Shown piece after piece: positions 18,226-28,283 of a stretch of DNA of 64,000 nucleotides (its first letter is position 1; each line of letters starts with the position of its first letter). The DNA lies in NCBI RefSeq assembly GCF_000744225.1, contig NZ_JQLN01000005.1, positions 2,007,001 through 2,071,000 of the forward strand, in the 5' to 3' direction. Position numbers and translations under genes: made by a program. The notes under the pieces were generated by a model. That model was not told where the DNA came from and searched no databases. It saw only the letters and a list, made by a program, of their open reading frames with translations. The stretch is from Kitasatospora mediocidica KCTC 9733 (GTDB lineage: Bacteria > Actinomycetota > Actinomycetes > Streptomycetales > Streptomycetaceae).

Positions 18226-19060
18226 GCCCGCCGTCGCCGACCGGATGCGCGAGATGCATGCGGCCGCTGCCGCGATGCTGAACGTGGCACCGGCTGAGGG
18301 CCGCGAGACGTGGGGCTGGCAAGGCCGCACCCTCAGCGGTCCGGTGACCTCCGCCGCCGGCGACGCTTGGCTGCGGCTGGTGGCGGCCCCGGAGGCCAAG
18401 GCTGGAGGCAAGCTCTGGGAGGGGCCGCTGGAGGCAGAGCGGAGCATGCCTTCAGCGGTTCCTCGCCCTCGGCTGCGCGAGCGGCGGACCTGGACGGACA
18501 CCGGCCACGGCTACCTCGCCGAGCTGTACGAACGTGTCGACGCCCCGGTCATCGCGCCGTCCGAGCCGGTGCTGCGGAAGGCACCCGACCTGGGCGACGC
18601 ATGGTGGGAGGAGCTCGGTGCAGCGCTCGACTCCATCTCCGAGGTCCCGACCAACCGCGTCGCGGTTCGCCAGCAGTACCTGGACCGGGCGATGCCGCAG
18701 TTCCTCGGATTCCCGGTCGACACCAGAGTCCCGGTCTGGAGTACCGTCCACGGCGATCTGCACTGGGCCAACCTCACCTCCCCCAAGCTCGCGATCCTCG
18801 ACTGGGAAGGCTGGGGTATCGCGCCCGCCGGCTACGACGTCGCCCTCCTCCACGCTTACAGTCTGCTGGTCCCCGGAACGGCCGCCGAGATCCGCCACCG
18901 TTTCAGCCGCACACTGGACTCGGAAAGTGGCCGCTTCGCTCAACTCGTGGTGATCACCGAATTGCTACAGTCCACCACCCGCGGAGACCACCTCGACCTG
19001 GAGACTCCCCTCCGCGAGCATCTGGCAACGCTCAGGAGCACAATCCATGCAGCTACCTGA
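18209..19060 (+). CDS. APH-fold kinase 1 of tandem pair
   Basis: 283 aa. The catalytic loop HGDLHWANL has His181, Asp183 and Asn188, followed by ILDWEGWG with the metal-binding Asp198, as in aminoglycoside/choline kinase folds. The N-lobe is short and lacks an easily seen glycine-rich loop, unlike drug-modifying APHs. Overlaps the AKR gene (17 bp) and the second kinase (14 bp). It probably phosphorylates a small molecule or the peptide of this cassette rather than an antibiotic. Confidence 0.82.
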   Translation: MYSEPEPAVADRMREMHAAAAAMLNVAPAEGRETWGWQGRTLSGPVTSAAGDAWLRLVAAPEAKAGGKLWEGPLEAERSMPSAVPRPRLRERRTWTDTGHGYLAELYERVDAPVIAPSEPVLRKAPDLGDAWWEELGAALDSISEVPTNRVAVRQQYLDRAMPQFLGFPVDTRVPVWSTVHGDLHWANLTSPKLAILDWEGWGIAPAGYDVALLHAYSLLVPGTAAEIRHRFSRTLDSESGRFAQLVVITELLQSTTRGDHLDLETPLREHLATLRSTIHAAT

Positions 19061-19892
19061 CGGACCCACGCGCGCTCGCATGGAAGACGCGCACGCCACT
19101 GCAGCCGCACACCTGGGAGTGATCTGCACCGGACGCCCCGCCTGGGGCTTCGCAGGCAGCACCATCGGACGCCGCGCCGGCACGTTCTGGCTTCGTGTCG
19201 CCTCCACCTCCCTGAGCAGCACTCGCCAGCAAGGCCACGGAATTGCTGGCGCTGATGCCCTCGTTCCCGAGGACGTGCCCCGACCCCGGCTCCGCGGTGT
19301 ACTCGACTGGACGGGAGGCGGGCACGGGTACCAGGCAGACCTCCTCGACTACGTCACTGACCCGGTGGTCTCCGACCAGCCCGACCTGGCCACCGATCCC
19401 GGCCTGCCCGACTCCTGGTGGCGCAGCCTCCGGAGCGCAGTCGAGAGCCTGGCCACCGCTCAGGGCATGCGGACCACTGTCCGTGACGCATGGATCGAGC
19501 GCGCCTTCCCCCAGTACCTCGGTGTCCCGGCTCCTCGGACAGTCGAGCGGGTCACCGGCCACGGCGACTTCCACTGGGCCAACCTCAACGGCCCCGCCTT
19601 GACCATCCTCGACTGGGAGCGCTGGGGTCTGGTTCCGATCGGCTTCGACGCCGGAATGCTCCACGCCAACAGCCTCCGGGTCCCAGCCGTTGCCGCCCGA
19701 ATCCGGCAGGACTTCGCCGCAGTCCTCGCCACCCCGGCCGGACGTATCGGCGAGCTAACCGCTCTCGCTGAGATGCTCCAGGCCGTCGCCAGAGGCTGGT
19801 ATCAAAACCTCGCTGGTCCGCTCGCCGACCGCGCCCGCGAACTGACCGGGGTCGCTCCACCCCAAGGCGCTGCACCCGAACTCGGTGGCTGA
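19047..19892 (+). CDS. APH-fold kinase 2 of tandem pair
   Basis: 281 aa, a clear paralogue of the preceding protein: HGDFHWANL (His172, Asp174, Asn179) and ILDWERWG (Asp189), with shared GHGYxAxL and LHANSLRVP/LHAYSLLVP segments in the same order. Both copies keep the catalytic residues, so they may act on two positions or substrates. Last enzyme of the cassette; 145 bp of spacer follows. Confidence 0.82.
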   Translation: MQLPDGPTRARMEDAHATAAAHLGVICTGRPAWGFAGSTIGRRAGTFWLRVASTSLSSTRQQGHGIAGADALVPEDVPRPRLRGVLDWTGGGHGYQADLLDYVTDPVVSDQPDLATDPGLPDSWWRSLRSAVESLATAQGMRTTVRDAWIERAFPQYLGVPAPRTVERVTGHGDFHWANLNGPALTILDWERWGLVPIGFDAGMLHANSLRVPAVAARIRQDFAAVLATPAGRIGELTALAEMLQAVARGWYQNLAGPLADRARELTGVAPPQGAAPELGG

Positions 19893-20037
19893 GTTTCGGT
19901 CCTCCAGGAGCCCATCGAGCATGCGCTTGACCAGCCCCAGTCCCAGCACCTGTACGGCGCAGGCCCGGTAGATGGCTACCCCAGGACGAAACCATGGAAC
20001 TTGTCCGATAGTTACCGTAGGCACGGAGGTGGTTCGC

Positions 20038-20373
20038 TTGGACTTCTACTGCGACGAGGCGCTGTCTGGCAACACGCCAGTCGAGAGAGTCCACGAGACA
20101 GAAACGGTGCTGGCCTTCAAACACACTCGGCCCAGCTACCCGGTCCACATCGTGGTGGTCCCGAAACTGCACACCCCATCCCTCGTGGACCTCGGCGCGG
20201 GTGGCGAAGAACTGCTGTTGGACGTCCTGCGAGTGGTTCGCAGGGTCGCGGCGAGTGTCCGTGAGGAGCACGGGGCGGCGTGCGTGGTGACCAACGAAGG
20301 CGGGTACCAAGAGTCGAAGCACCTGCACTGGCACGTTCTCTACAGGGGCGAGCTGCCCGAGGGGCTGGCGTGA
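20038..20373 (+). CDS. HIT-family hydrolase/transferase
   Basis: 111 aa from TTG 20038, chosen because GGAGG (20025-20029) is spaced 8 bases from it and the protein then begins at the conserved LDFYCDEALSG; GTG 20029 overlaps that site and is less likely. HIT signature HLHWHVLY at His95/His97/His99. The family hydrolyses or transfers nucleoside phosphoramidates and dinucleotides (e.g. AMP-X). Same direction as the kinase/oxygenase cassette, 145 bp downstream, so an association is possible but unproven. Confidence 0.85.
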   Translation: MDFYCDEALSGNTPVERVHETETVLAFKHTRPSYPVHIVVVPKLHTPSLVDLGAGGEELLLDVLRVVRRVAASVREEHGAACVVTNEGGYQESKHLHWHVLYRGELPEGLA

Positions 20374-20415
20374 CCGTCAGGTCCTGCGGGCAACCGCTTA
20401 TACGGGAGGAGCGCA

Positions 20416-20880
20416 GTGGGGTTATCGGACGTGGTGATCACGACTCTCGCCGGAGCGGGAGCGGTGATCCTCGGAGTACTCGCCCACAGTTGGCTCGATC
20501 GAGGGCGTCGCGGGCATCGCAGTGCGGCCGACCTGCAGCTGGCTGCCTACCAGGAACTCCTGAGCAGATATGCCCGGTTGATGGGGGCGATCAGGCAGGC
20601 CCCCGATCAGGGCTCTGCGTGGAGTGACGATCTTGCCGGGTGGGACGTGGCTCTGGTGCGAGTGGGCCTGCTTGCCCCTGCGCCGGTGGCGGTCGAGGCG
20701 GACCGTTTCGGCCGGTCCTTTGCGTCGTTCCTGGAGCGTGTCCGGCGGGACGCCGGACCGGCCGGCCCGCAGCTTGGCCAATCGGAGTTCCAGGAATATG
20801 CGGACGGGCTTGATCGGGCGCAGAAGCACCTGGTGGCCGTGATGCGACGGTCGCTGGGAGTGCACCGGCGCACTTGGTGA
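20416..20880 (+). CDS. Hypothetical membrane-anchored protein
   Basis: 154 aa from GTG 20416 with GGGAGGAG upstream. One N-terminal hydrophobic helix (VVITTLAGAGAVILGVLAHS), then a soluble helical domain with Arg-rich coiled-coil character. Such small proteins are frequent in streptomycetes; no family recognised. It follows the HIT gene by 42 bp, so likely the same transcript. Confidence 0.7.
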   Translation: MGLSDVVITTLAGAGAVILGVLAHSWLDRGRRGHRSAADLQLAAYQELLSRYARLMGAIRQAPDQGSAWSDDLAGWDVALVRVGLLAPAPVAVEADRFGRSFASFLERVRRDAGPAGPQLGQSEFQEYADGLDRAQKHLVAVMRRSLGVHRRTW

Positions 20881-20926
20881 TCTGCCGGGTACGGGTGAGC
20901 AGGGCCGGTGCGCTCGGGCCCGAGAT

Positions 20927-21640
20927 TCACCACGACAGGGGCTGGCGTTCGTAGAAGAGGCCGCCGGTGGGGCCGTCGTCGGGCAGGGTGGCGAGCCAGA
21001 CGGGCGTGTCTGCGGCTTCCTCGGGGGTGCGGTCCGTCTCCTCGTAGGCCATGCGGGTGTTCATCCGGCCGGGGGCTGCGGCGTTGACGAGGATGCCGGT
21101 GCCGTCGAGTTCGGCGGCGAGGATCTGGGTGAGGGCGTTGAGGCCGGCCTTGGAGACGCGGTAACTCACGTTGCCGGTGCCCATGTTGTTCTGGGAGCCG
21201 AGGTGGCTGGTGATGTTGACGATCCGGCCGAAGTTGTTCTTCCGCATCTCGCCGATGGCGGCGGCGCTGAGGCGCCAGGCGCCGAGCAGGTTGGTGTCGA
21301 GGGTGGCGCGGATCTTCTCGAAGTCGGGCGATGCGGCTGGCTGTTGGCGGTCGATGGCGACGGCGGCGTTGTTGACCAAGATGTCCAGGCGGCCGAACGG
21401 GGCGGCGACATCGGCGACGGCCCGGGCAACACTCGCGGGGTCGGTGACGTCGAGGACGTGGGAGTGCACCATCAGGCCCTTGCGGCCCAGGGCCGTCTCG
21501 GCGTCGCGGCCGGCCAGGCGATCGCGCACGCCCATGACGACGTGGATGCCCTGTGCGGCGAGTTGGGCGGCGACGGCGAAGCCGAGGCCGCGGTTGCCGC
21601 CGGAGACGAGTGCTACGCGCTGGTCCGAGAAGTCGGTCAT
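20927..21640 (-). CDS. Short-chain dehydrogenase/reductase
   Basis: 237 aa, classical SDR: cofactor loop SGGNRGLGFAVA near the N-terminus, NNAAV (about 91-95), catalytic Ser in NITSHLGS and YRVSK for the Tyr/Lys pair. Resembles carbonyl-reductase-type SDRs; NADP(H) preference is suggested by the Arg in the first loop. ATG overlaps the stop of the XRE-TPR gene by 4 bp, so the two are translated together. Confidence 0.92.
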   Translation of the reverse strand: MTDFSDQRVALVSGGNRGLGFAVAAQLAAQGIHVVMGVRDRLAGRDAETALGRKGLMVHSHVLDVTDPASVARAVADVAAPFGRLDILVNNAAVAIDRQQPAASPDFEKIRATLDTNLLGAWRLSAAAIGEMRKNNFGRIVNITSHLGSQNNMGTGNVSYRVSKAGLNALTQILAAELDGTGILVNAAAPGRMNTRMAYEETDRTPEEAADTPVWLATLPDDGPTGGLFYERQPLSW

Positions 21641-22989
21641 GCGACCAGTGTGGCGAGCAGTTGGTCGAGTCGCTGGACTTTCGGGTCCTTTGCGGTGAGT
21701 GGGAGTTCGGCACGGGCCGCTGCTGCGCGGGCCGCGTTCCGCTGGGACGGTGCGGCGGTGATCATCGGGATGGCCGTTTCCAGAAGGTGGACCGCGTGGT
21801 CGGCGTCGCCGAGGGCGGTGTGTGTCCGGGCGTTCTGGATGGTGTAGGTGGCCAGGTCGCGTCGCTTGGCGGCCGGCATGAGGGCCAGCGCGGTGGCGTA
21901 GTTGTTCTGGGCGAGGGTCGGGCGGCCCAGGTCGGCGTGACAGGTGGCGGTCTGGGCGTGGAACTCCGCCGTGTCGAAGTAGCTGGTCCAGGCGGGGTCC
22001 TCGTCACCGGCTGCGGCGCGGTCCATCTGGGTCTCGGCGGCGGACAGCAGGCGGTCGCACTCGGCGCTGTCTCCGCAGGCCGCCGCCGCGCGGGCCTGCC
22101 GCAGCAGCAGCATGGCCAGGGTGCGGGGGGTGACGGCGCCCGCACCTTCGACGGCGGCTTCCGCGAGCGTGAGGGAGTCGGCGAACAGGCCGTGGTCGTA
22201 GCACTGGAGGCTGAGCGACTTGACGATGTTGGCGCCCAGTGCGCGGTCGTTGGCGGTGTGGGCGGCTCGTAGGCCGCTGGTCCAGTACCGCTGGGCCGCG
22301 GTGTGGAGCCCGGCGTCGAAGGAGGACCAACCGGCGAGGCGGGCGAGTTCGGCGCTGAGGCGAAGCAGCCGCTGGCCGACCCGGTCGGTGTAGGAAGCTT
22401 CCTTGAGGATGCCGGTGACGGTGTCGAGTTCGGCGTCCAGGAGGTGGCGGGCCCGAGGGCCGCCGAGGCGGGCCTCCAGGCGTCGGAGCCGGGGAAGGCC
22501 GCTCTCCAGGTCTGCGACGAGCTGCTTGTCTACGCGGCCTCCGGCGAGCGCTGCCGCCACCGGTTCGGGGTCTCGGGTGAGCCACTGGCCGGCCAGCACG
22601 ATCAGGGCCTGGCCGCCGAGCTTCATAAACCCGCGTCGGTCGGGCATGGCGTGCTCCAGGGTGTCGTCCAACGCCTGGAGCGTCCCCGCCCTCGTCCAGG
22701 GGAAACCGGTCTGGACCGGGCCGCCGTCCGGCAGCCAGCCGGGCCAGCCGAGCCGGTGCACCTCACTCAGCGGTATGCCGACCGCCTCGGCGAGGGCGGC
22801 CTGGCTCTCGGCATCCGGCTCGACGCCCCAGTGCTCCCACTTCCACGCCTTGCGCCGGTCCGCCGACCGGCGGGTGGGCTTGGCGACGATGTCCACGACG
22901 TCCTGGTAGGTCCAGCCGCGCTCGTCGCGGACGACGCTCAGCGGGTGAACCAGCCGTATTGGTGTGCGTAAGCCGGCAACTCGGCCCAT
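21637..22989 (-). CDS. XRE-like regulator with TPR sensor
   Basis: 450 aa from ATG 22989, preferred because GAAGG lies about 8 bases upstream; an in-frame GTG at 23034 has no RBS. The N-terminal 90 residues are an HTH-like domain (LSVVRDERGWTYQDVVDIVA, then WKWEHWGVEPD, SQAALAEAVGIPLSEVH), then a TPR-rich region (LLRLSAELARLAGWSSFDAG, LLRQARAAAACGDSAECDRL). It diverges from the glycan/sugar cluster at 23385, so it is the likely regulator of that cluster. Confidence 0.82.
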   Translation of the reverse strand: MGRVAGLRTPIRLVHPLSVVRDERGWTYQDVVDIVAKPTRRSADRRKAWKWEHWGVEPDAESQAALAEAVGIPLSEVHRLGWPGWLPDGGPVQTGFPWTRAGTLQALDDTLEHAMPDRRGFMKLGGQALIVLAGQWLTRDPEPVAAALAGGRVDKQLVADLESGLPRLRRLEARLGGPRARHLLDAELDTVTGILKEASYTDRVGQRLLRLSAELARLAGWSSFDAGLHTAAQRYWTSGLRAAHTANDRALGANIVKSLSLQCYDHGLFADSLTLAEAAVEGAGAVTPRTLAMLLLRQARAAAACGDSAECDRLLSAAETQMDRAAAGDEDPAWTSYFDTAEFHAQTATCHADLGRPTLAQNNYATALALMPAAKRRDLATYTIQNARTHTALGDADHAVHLLETAIPMITAAPSQRNAARAAAARAELPLTAKDPKVQRLDQLLATLVA

Positions 22990-23384
22990 CCCCAACCCTT
23001 CGATGTGTTCACCGGATTGTAGCCGGTTCGCCACTGTGTGCTGATGCTACATCTGGGGCGGCTGGGGTCAGAAGACGACAGGAAGACGACAAGCCCCTTC
23101 TGTTCAGAGGGAGTTGATCGGGGGTTAGCTAGTGCTCCCCCCGAAGGGTGTCCGGCTGGAAAGACAACGGCCGGGCGCCCGGGGGCGGCCGGGGACCACC
23201 TCAGAAACCTGTTGCTGACCCGGCCGCGCAGCGAGACGACGTCACGCCGACGGACCACTCGCACCGATCGCATTGGGCGCGGCAAGCCGGTCGCGCCCGC
23301 ATCCGCTCACCTTGTACGCCGCTCAGTCCGCCGTGCCCTCGTGCCGCCGGGCGGGTCCGGCGTGCTCGCCCCTGGAGGAGCCCC
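22990..23384. other. Promoter region of the glycan cluster
   Basis: 395 bp between divergent genes with no convincing CDS. It holds a direct repeat GAAGACGACA at 23071-23080 and 23082-23091, exactly 11 bp apart (one helical turn), a plausible regulator site. Upstream open frames over 23148-23384 lack codon bias; the cluster's first gene starts at 23385 after GGAGGAG. Confidence 0.45.
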
Positions 23385-24337
<953 letters not shown>

Positions 24338-24341
<4 letters not shown>

Positions 24342-24997
24342 ACGCCCCGACCGCCGCCGACCTTGGCGAGCTCTGGGCAGACGGGTACACCGTCGTCCCG
24401 GCCGTTGTCACCGGCCCGCTGCTGGAGCGGCTGCGAACCGAGGCCGACACCCTGGTGGCCGCGTTCGAGGGTGGCCACCGCGGCGAGGACTTCTGGTCCT
24501 TCACCCGCGATGGCGAGTGCAAGCCGGTGCTCTACCGCGTCCACAACCTTGAGCAGCAGCCGGGCGCCCCACTCGCGGCCGGGCTGTTCGCCACCGGCCC
24601 GCTGCACCACCTCGCCGAGAGCATCCTGGGCTGTCCAGCGCGGGCCCGGGTCATCGCCATGATCGTCAAGATGCCGCACGTGGCCGCCGCCGTCCCCTGG
24701 CACCGCGACCGCACCGACGCCGAACCCGGCCACGCCATCAACCTGAGCCTGTTCCTGGACGATTCGGACGCCTCCAACGGAGCGCTGGAGTTCGTTCCCG
24801 GCAGCCACCTGCTGGCCGACGACGCCGACGTCGACCGGGCCCGCGAGGCCGGGCCCGTCCAGACGGTCGGCGCACTGGCCGGCGACGTGGCCGTGCACGA
24901 CGTACGGGCCGTCCACGCCTCGCGTCCCAACCCCACCGCGCGGCCCCGCCGCAGCCTCGTCATCGAGTTCGTCCCCGACACCACGGAGGCACCGTGA
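24338..24997 (+). CDS. Phytanoyl-CoA dioxygenase-family Fe/2OG oxygenase
   Basis: 219 aa from GTG 24338. The HxD motif is in VPWHRDRTDA and the distal His plus 2OG-binding Arg in VHDVRAVHASRPN with a following RRS; GALEFVPGSHLL is typical of PhyH proteins. It likely hydroxylates a sugar, lipid or small-molecule substrate of the cluster. Coupled on both sides by 4-bp overlaps. Confidence 0.85.
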
Positions 24998-26007
24998 CCA
25001 GCCCCGCACCCACCCGCCGCCCGAAGGTCGCCACCATCACGGTCGGCACCAACGAGGCCCGCTGGCTGCCCGCTTGCCTGTCCACCCTCCTCGCCAGCGA
25101 CACCTCCGACCTCGACCTCACCGTCTGGTACGTCGACAACGCCTCCACCGACGGCAGCACCGCGCTGGTCCGCGACGACTTCCCCACGGTGCGGATCATC
25201 GAGAACGACGCCAACCTGGGCTTCGCCCGCGCCAACAACGTCGGCATGCGTGCCGCCCTGACCGCCGGCGCCGACTACGTGTTCCTCGTCAACCCCGACA
25301 CCCGCACCCCGGCAGACCTCGTCCAGCAGCTGACCGCCTTCATGGAGCAATGGCCCACCTACGGCATCTGCGGCCCCATGCAGTACACCTACACCGCCGC
25401 CGACGGCGACACCGTCGCCCTGGACGAGCACAACGAGTGGTCGACCCACGCGCTGAAGCTGGGCGAGGTTGACGGCTTCGTGGGCGACCGCCCGAACCGA
25501 CCCTCCCCGGCCGGCCCCGCGCACGGCCGTGCCCCCGCCACCCTGGAGCACGCATACGTCCAGGGCTCGGCCTTCTTCGTCCGCGCCACGGTCCTGCGCA
25601 CCCTCGGCCTGTTCGACCGGGTCTTCCACACCTACTACGACGAGACCGACCTGTGCCGCCGGGCCCGCTGGGCGAACTGGCGAGTCGCCCTCAACCTGGA
25701 CCTGGGCATCCAGCACTACGGCGGCGGAAGCACTGGAGCGAGCACCTACCGGCGGGTGCAGATGCGCCGCAACCGCTACTACTTCCTGCTCACCGACATC
25801 ACCTGGACATGGCCCGCGATCCTCTCCCTGGCCGGGCGGTGGTTGCGCCAGGACCTGGCCGGCCGCTCGGTCGGTGGCAACACCACCCCGGTCCGCGGGT
25901 GGGCGGAGACAGCCGCCGCCGCGTGGTGGCTGCTGGGGCTCGCCCCGACCATCGCGCGCCGCCGCCGCGCCCACCGCCGCCTGCGCGCTGCCGGGGTCGC
26001 GCGGTGA
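24994..26007 (+). CDS. Family 2 glycosyltransferase
   Basis: 337 aa. GT-A fold: VWYVDNASTDGSTALV, ENDANLGFARANNVGM and the DxD-like VNPDTR, with an acceptor-side YVQGSAFFVRATVL and a YYDETDLC catalytic-base element, as in rhamnosyl/galactofuranosyl transferases. A late hydrophobic stretch (WTWPAILSLAGRW) may give weak membrane contact. Coupled by 4-bp overlaps to PhyH and the next GT. Confidence 0.92.
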   Translation: MTSPAPTRRPKVATITVGTNEARWLPACLSTLLASDTSDLDLTVWYVDNASTDGSTALVRDDFPTVRIIENDANLGFARANNVGMRAALTAGADYVFLVNPDTRTPADLVQQLTAFMEQWPTYGICGPMQYTYTAADGDTVALDEHNEWSTHALKLGEVDGFVGDRPNRPSPAGPAHGRAPATLEHAYVQGSAFFVRATVLRTLGLFDRVFHTYYDETDLCRRARWANWRVALNLDLGIQHYGGGSTGASTYRRVQMRRNRYYFLLTDITWTWPAILSLAGRWLRQDLAGRSVGGNTTPVRGWAETAAAAWWLLGLAPTIARRRRAHRRLRAAGVAR

Positions 26008-27038
26008 GGGTGCTGTTCGCCGGAGACTTCCACTGGCAGGCCGGATCGGCGCACATGGTCGCCGAGTACGTGCGCGCCGCCCCAGCGCTGGACTGCGAAG
26101 TCGCCCTGGCCGGGCCGCTGTGCCGCCTGGACGACCAGGTCCCCGGCCTCCTGCCGATCGTCGACGACCTCGCCTGGGGCACCCACCTGGTCCTGGTCTT
26201 CGAGGGCCGCCAGTTCCTGGACGAGAAGCGGCTGGAGCTGTGCGAGCGCTTCCCGCGCGAACGCCGGATCGTCCTGGACCCGGACGCGCACTGGGGCGAG
26301 CACACCGTCCTCGGCGCCGACGACTCCGCCGGAGCCTACGGCCACCAGCAGTGGCAGCAGCTCTACCACCAACTGAGCGACCTGATCCTCCAGCCGCGCC
26401 TCGGCGAACTCCCGGACGGCGCGCAATTCTTCCCCTACTTCGGGATGCCCAAGCCGACGCACCGGCCTGAGCGGGCACCGGCCGCGACCTACGACCTCCA
26501 GTACGTCGGCGCGAACTGGTGGCGCTGGGACGCCCTCGCCCAGCTCGTGGAGGCCGCCCGGTCGGCGAGGCCGCCGCTGACCCGCCTGCGGGTGGCCGGC
26601 CGCTGGTGGTCCGGCGACCCCCACCCCGAGCACCTCACTGCCACCGCCAACCGGCCCGGCTGGCTGGCCGAGCGCGGCGTCAAGGTCACCGGCCCAGTCC
26701 CGTTCGGCCAGGTCCTCACCCAGATGGCGAAGGCCGAGATCACCCCTGTCCTGGCCCGCCCCCTGCTCGCCCACCAGCACCTGCTCACTCCCCGCATGTT
26801 CGAGACCGTCGCGGCCGGCACCATGCCCGCCCTGTCGCCCGAACTCGCCTACACCACCAGCCTCTACGGCGAGGACATCGCCCCATTCCTCCTCGGCGAG
26901 GACCCTGCCGGGTGCCTCGCGCGGCTGCTGCGCGACGCCCCCGCCAACCGCCGGCGGCTGGGCCGCATCCAGGACGAACTCCGCCGCGGCTTCAACTACC
27001 GGCGCGTCCTCGGCCAGCTCCTCGCCTTCACCCAATAG
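26004..27038 (+). CDS. GT-B-like glycosyltransferase (CgeB-type)
   Basis: 344 aa from GTG 26004. Begins VRVLFAGDFHWQAGSAH. The C-terminal half contains RVAGRWWSGDPHPEHL, VTGPVPFGQVLTQMAKAEIT and FETVAAGTMPALSPEL, the glycosyl transferase-1-like Rossmann half found in CgeB and other GT-B proteins. Donor and acceptor unknown. Located between GT2 and the pyruvyltransferase gene. Confidence 0.75.
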   Translation: MRVLFAGDFHWQAGSAHMVAEYVRAAPALDCEVALAGPLCRLDDQVPGLLPIVDDLAWGTHLVLVFEGRQFLDEKRLELCERFPRERRIVLDPDAHWGEHTVLGADDSAGAYGHQQWQQLYHQLSDLILQPRLGELPDGAQFFPYFGMPKPTHRPERAPAATYDLQYVGANWWRWDALAQLVEAARSARPPLTRLRVAGRWWSGDPHPEHLTATANRPGWLAERGVKVTGPVPFGQVLTQMAKAEITPVLARPLLAHQHLLTPRMFETVAAGTMPALSPELAYTTSLYGEDIAPFLLGEDPAGCLARLLRDAPANRRRLGRIQDELRRGFNYRRVLGQLLAFTQ

Positions 27039-27054
27039 CCCAGGAAGGACCTCC

Positions 27055-28257
27055 GTGCCCAACATCCTGCTCACCGGCATCACCAGCTGCGAGAGCCGAG
27101 GAGTCGAGGCCCTCGCCCGTTCCCTGGCCACCGCGCTGGCCCCCACGCCGGACACCACGGTCACCGTCCTCACCCAGACCCCCGACCTGGACGCCGAGGC
27201 CCTGGCCGGCAGCGGAGCCGACTGCACCGCAGACCCGTTCGTCCTCTCCCGCTCCTGGGCAACCCTGCGACCGGTCGAAACCGAGCCGCACCGACGTGAG
27301 CGCGCCTCGCGCCTGCTCCAGCACGCGGACCTGGTCCTCGCTACCGGCGGCGACCTGCACACCTCCGACTACGGCGTCTCCACCTCCTACCTCGCCGTGC
27401 TCGACCGGGCCCAGCAGCTCGGCATCCCCACCGCGATGGTCGGCCAGTCCGTCGGCCCGCTCACCGACCCCGCCGAACAGGCCGCGTTCACCGCCACCGC
27501 CCAGCGGCTCGACCTGCTGACCGTCCGCGAGAGCACCACCCTGTCCTACCTCACCGAGCAGCTCGGCCTGCCCGCCGACAAGGTCCAGCTCTCCGCCGAC
27601 CCCGCTTTCCTCCTCCAGCCCTCCGCGCCGGACCGCGCCCAGCAGTTACTCACTGACGCCGGCCTCGACACCGGGCAGGAGTACGTGTGCCTGGCGCCGA
27701 GCCGGGGCGTCACCCGCTACAGCCCGATCACCGACACCGAGCACCTCGACGCGCTGACCCGCCTCGCCGACACCCTGTGGCGCGTACGCTGCCGGCCCCT
27801 GGTCCTCGTCCCGCACTGCCACGACTCCCGCGAGCACAACGACGACCGCCTCCTGGCCCGGCAGATCGCAGCCCGCCTACCCGGTGTGCCGGTGCACGTC
27901 CTGGACGCCGACGGCACCGGAGCCAGCGACTACAAGGCCGTCCTCGGCGGGGCGGAACTGGTGATCTCCGAGCGCCTGCACGCCTCGATCGGTGCCCTGT
28001 CCAGCGGCACCCCCGCCGTCGCCCTCGGCCACAGCCCGAAGTTCCACGGCGTCCTCGCCGACACGTACGGTCCCGCCGTCCCGGCCGGCGACGTCCACCG
28101 TGACATCGCCGAGTTCACCGCCGACCCTGCCGCCGCCGAGCACCTCGCCCGCCTGGACACCGAGAAGCTCCGCGACCACCTCGCCACCCGGCTCCCCGCC
28201 GCGGTAGCGCTCGCCACGGCGGACATCGCCCGGGTACACGCACTCCTCAACTCCTGA
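27055..28257 (+). CDS. Polysaccharide pyruvyl transferase-family protein
   Basis: 400 aa from GTG 27055 after AGGAAGGAC. Family landmarks: NILLTGITSCESRGVEALA at the N-terminus, ATGGDLHTSDYG, MVGQSVGPLTDP, and LVISERLHASIGALSSGTPA near residue 310. The family transfers pyruvate ketals from PEP to sugars (CsaB/WcaK-type), which would add a negative charge to the cluster's glycan. Confidence 0.88.
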   Translation: MPNILLTGITSCESRGVEALARSLATALAPTPDTTVTVLTQTPDLDAEALAGSGADCTADPFVLSRSWATLRPVETEPHRRERASRLLQHADLVLATGGDLHTSDYGVSTSYLAVLDRAQQLGIPTAMVGQSVGPLTDPAEQAAFTATAQRLDLLTVRESTTLSYLTEQLGLPADKVQLSADPAFLLQPSAPDRAQQLLTDAGLDTGQEYVCLAPSRGVTRYSPITDTEHLDALTRLADTLWRVRCRPLVLVPHCHDSREHNDDRLLARQIAARLPGVPVHVLDADGTGASDYKAVLGGAELVISERLHASIGALSSGTPAVALGHSPKFHGVLADTYGPAVPAGDVHRDIAEFTADPAAAEHLARLDTEKLRDHLATRLPAAVALATADIARVHALLNS

Positions 28258-28283
28258 CCCTCCCAACCCGATCGGAGAACAGC

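Noticed and set aside
18209..19892. Aminoglycoside resistance genes
   Set aside because: APH fold only; N-lobe lacks the usual resistance-enzyme features and the genes are coupled to oxygenase and reductase genes.
19755..20024. Minus-strand frame in the spacer before the HIT gene that looked like a transposase fragment
   Set aside because: Overlaps the end of the second kinase gene and shows no IS ends, DDE motif or second fragment.
24532..26478. 648-codon minus-strand frame opposite the sugar cluster
   Set aside because: Ala/Gly/Arg-rich noise; the plus strand carries obvious PhyH and glycosyltransferase motifs.
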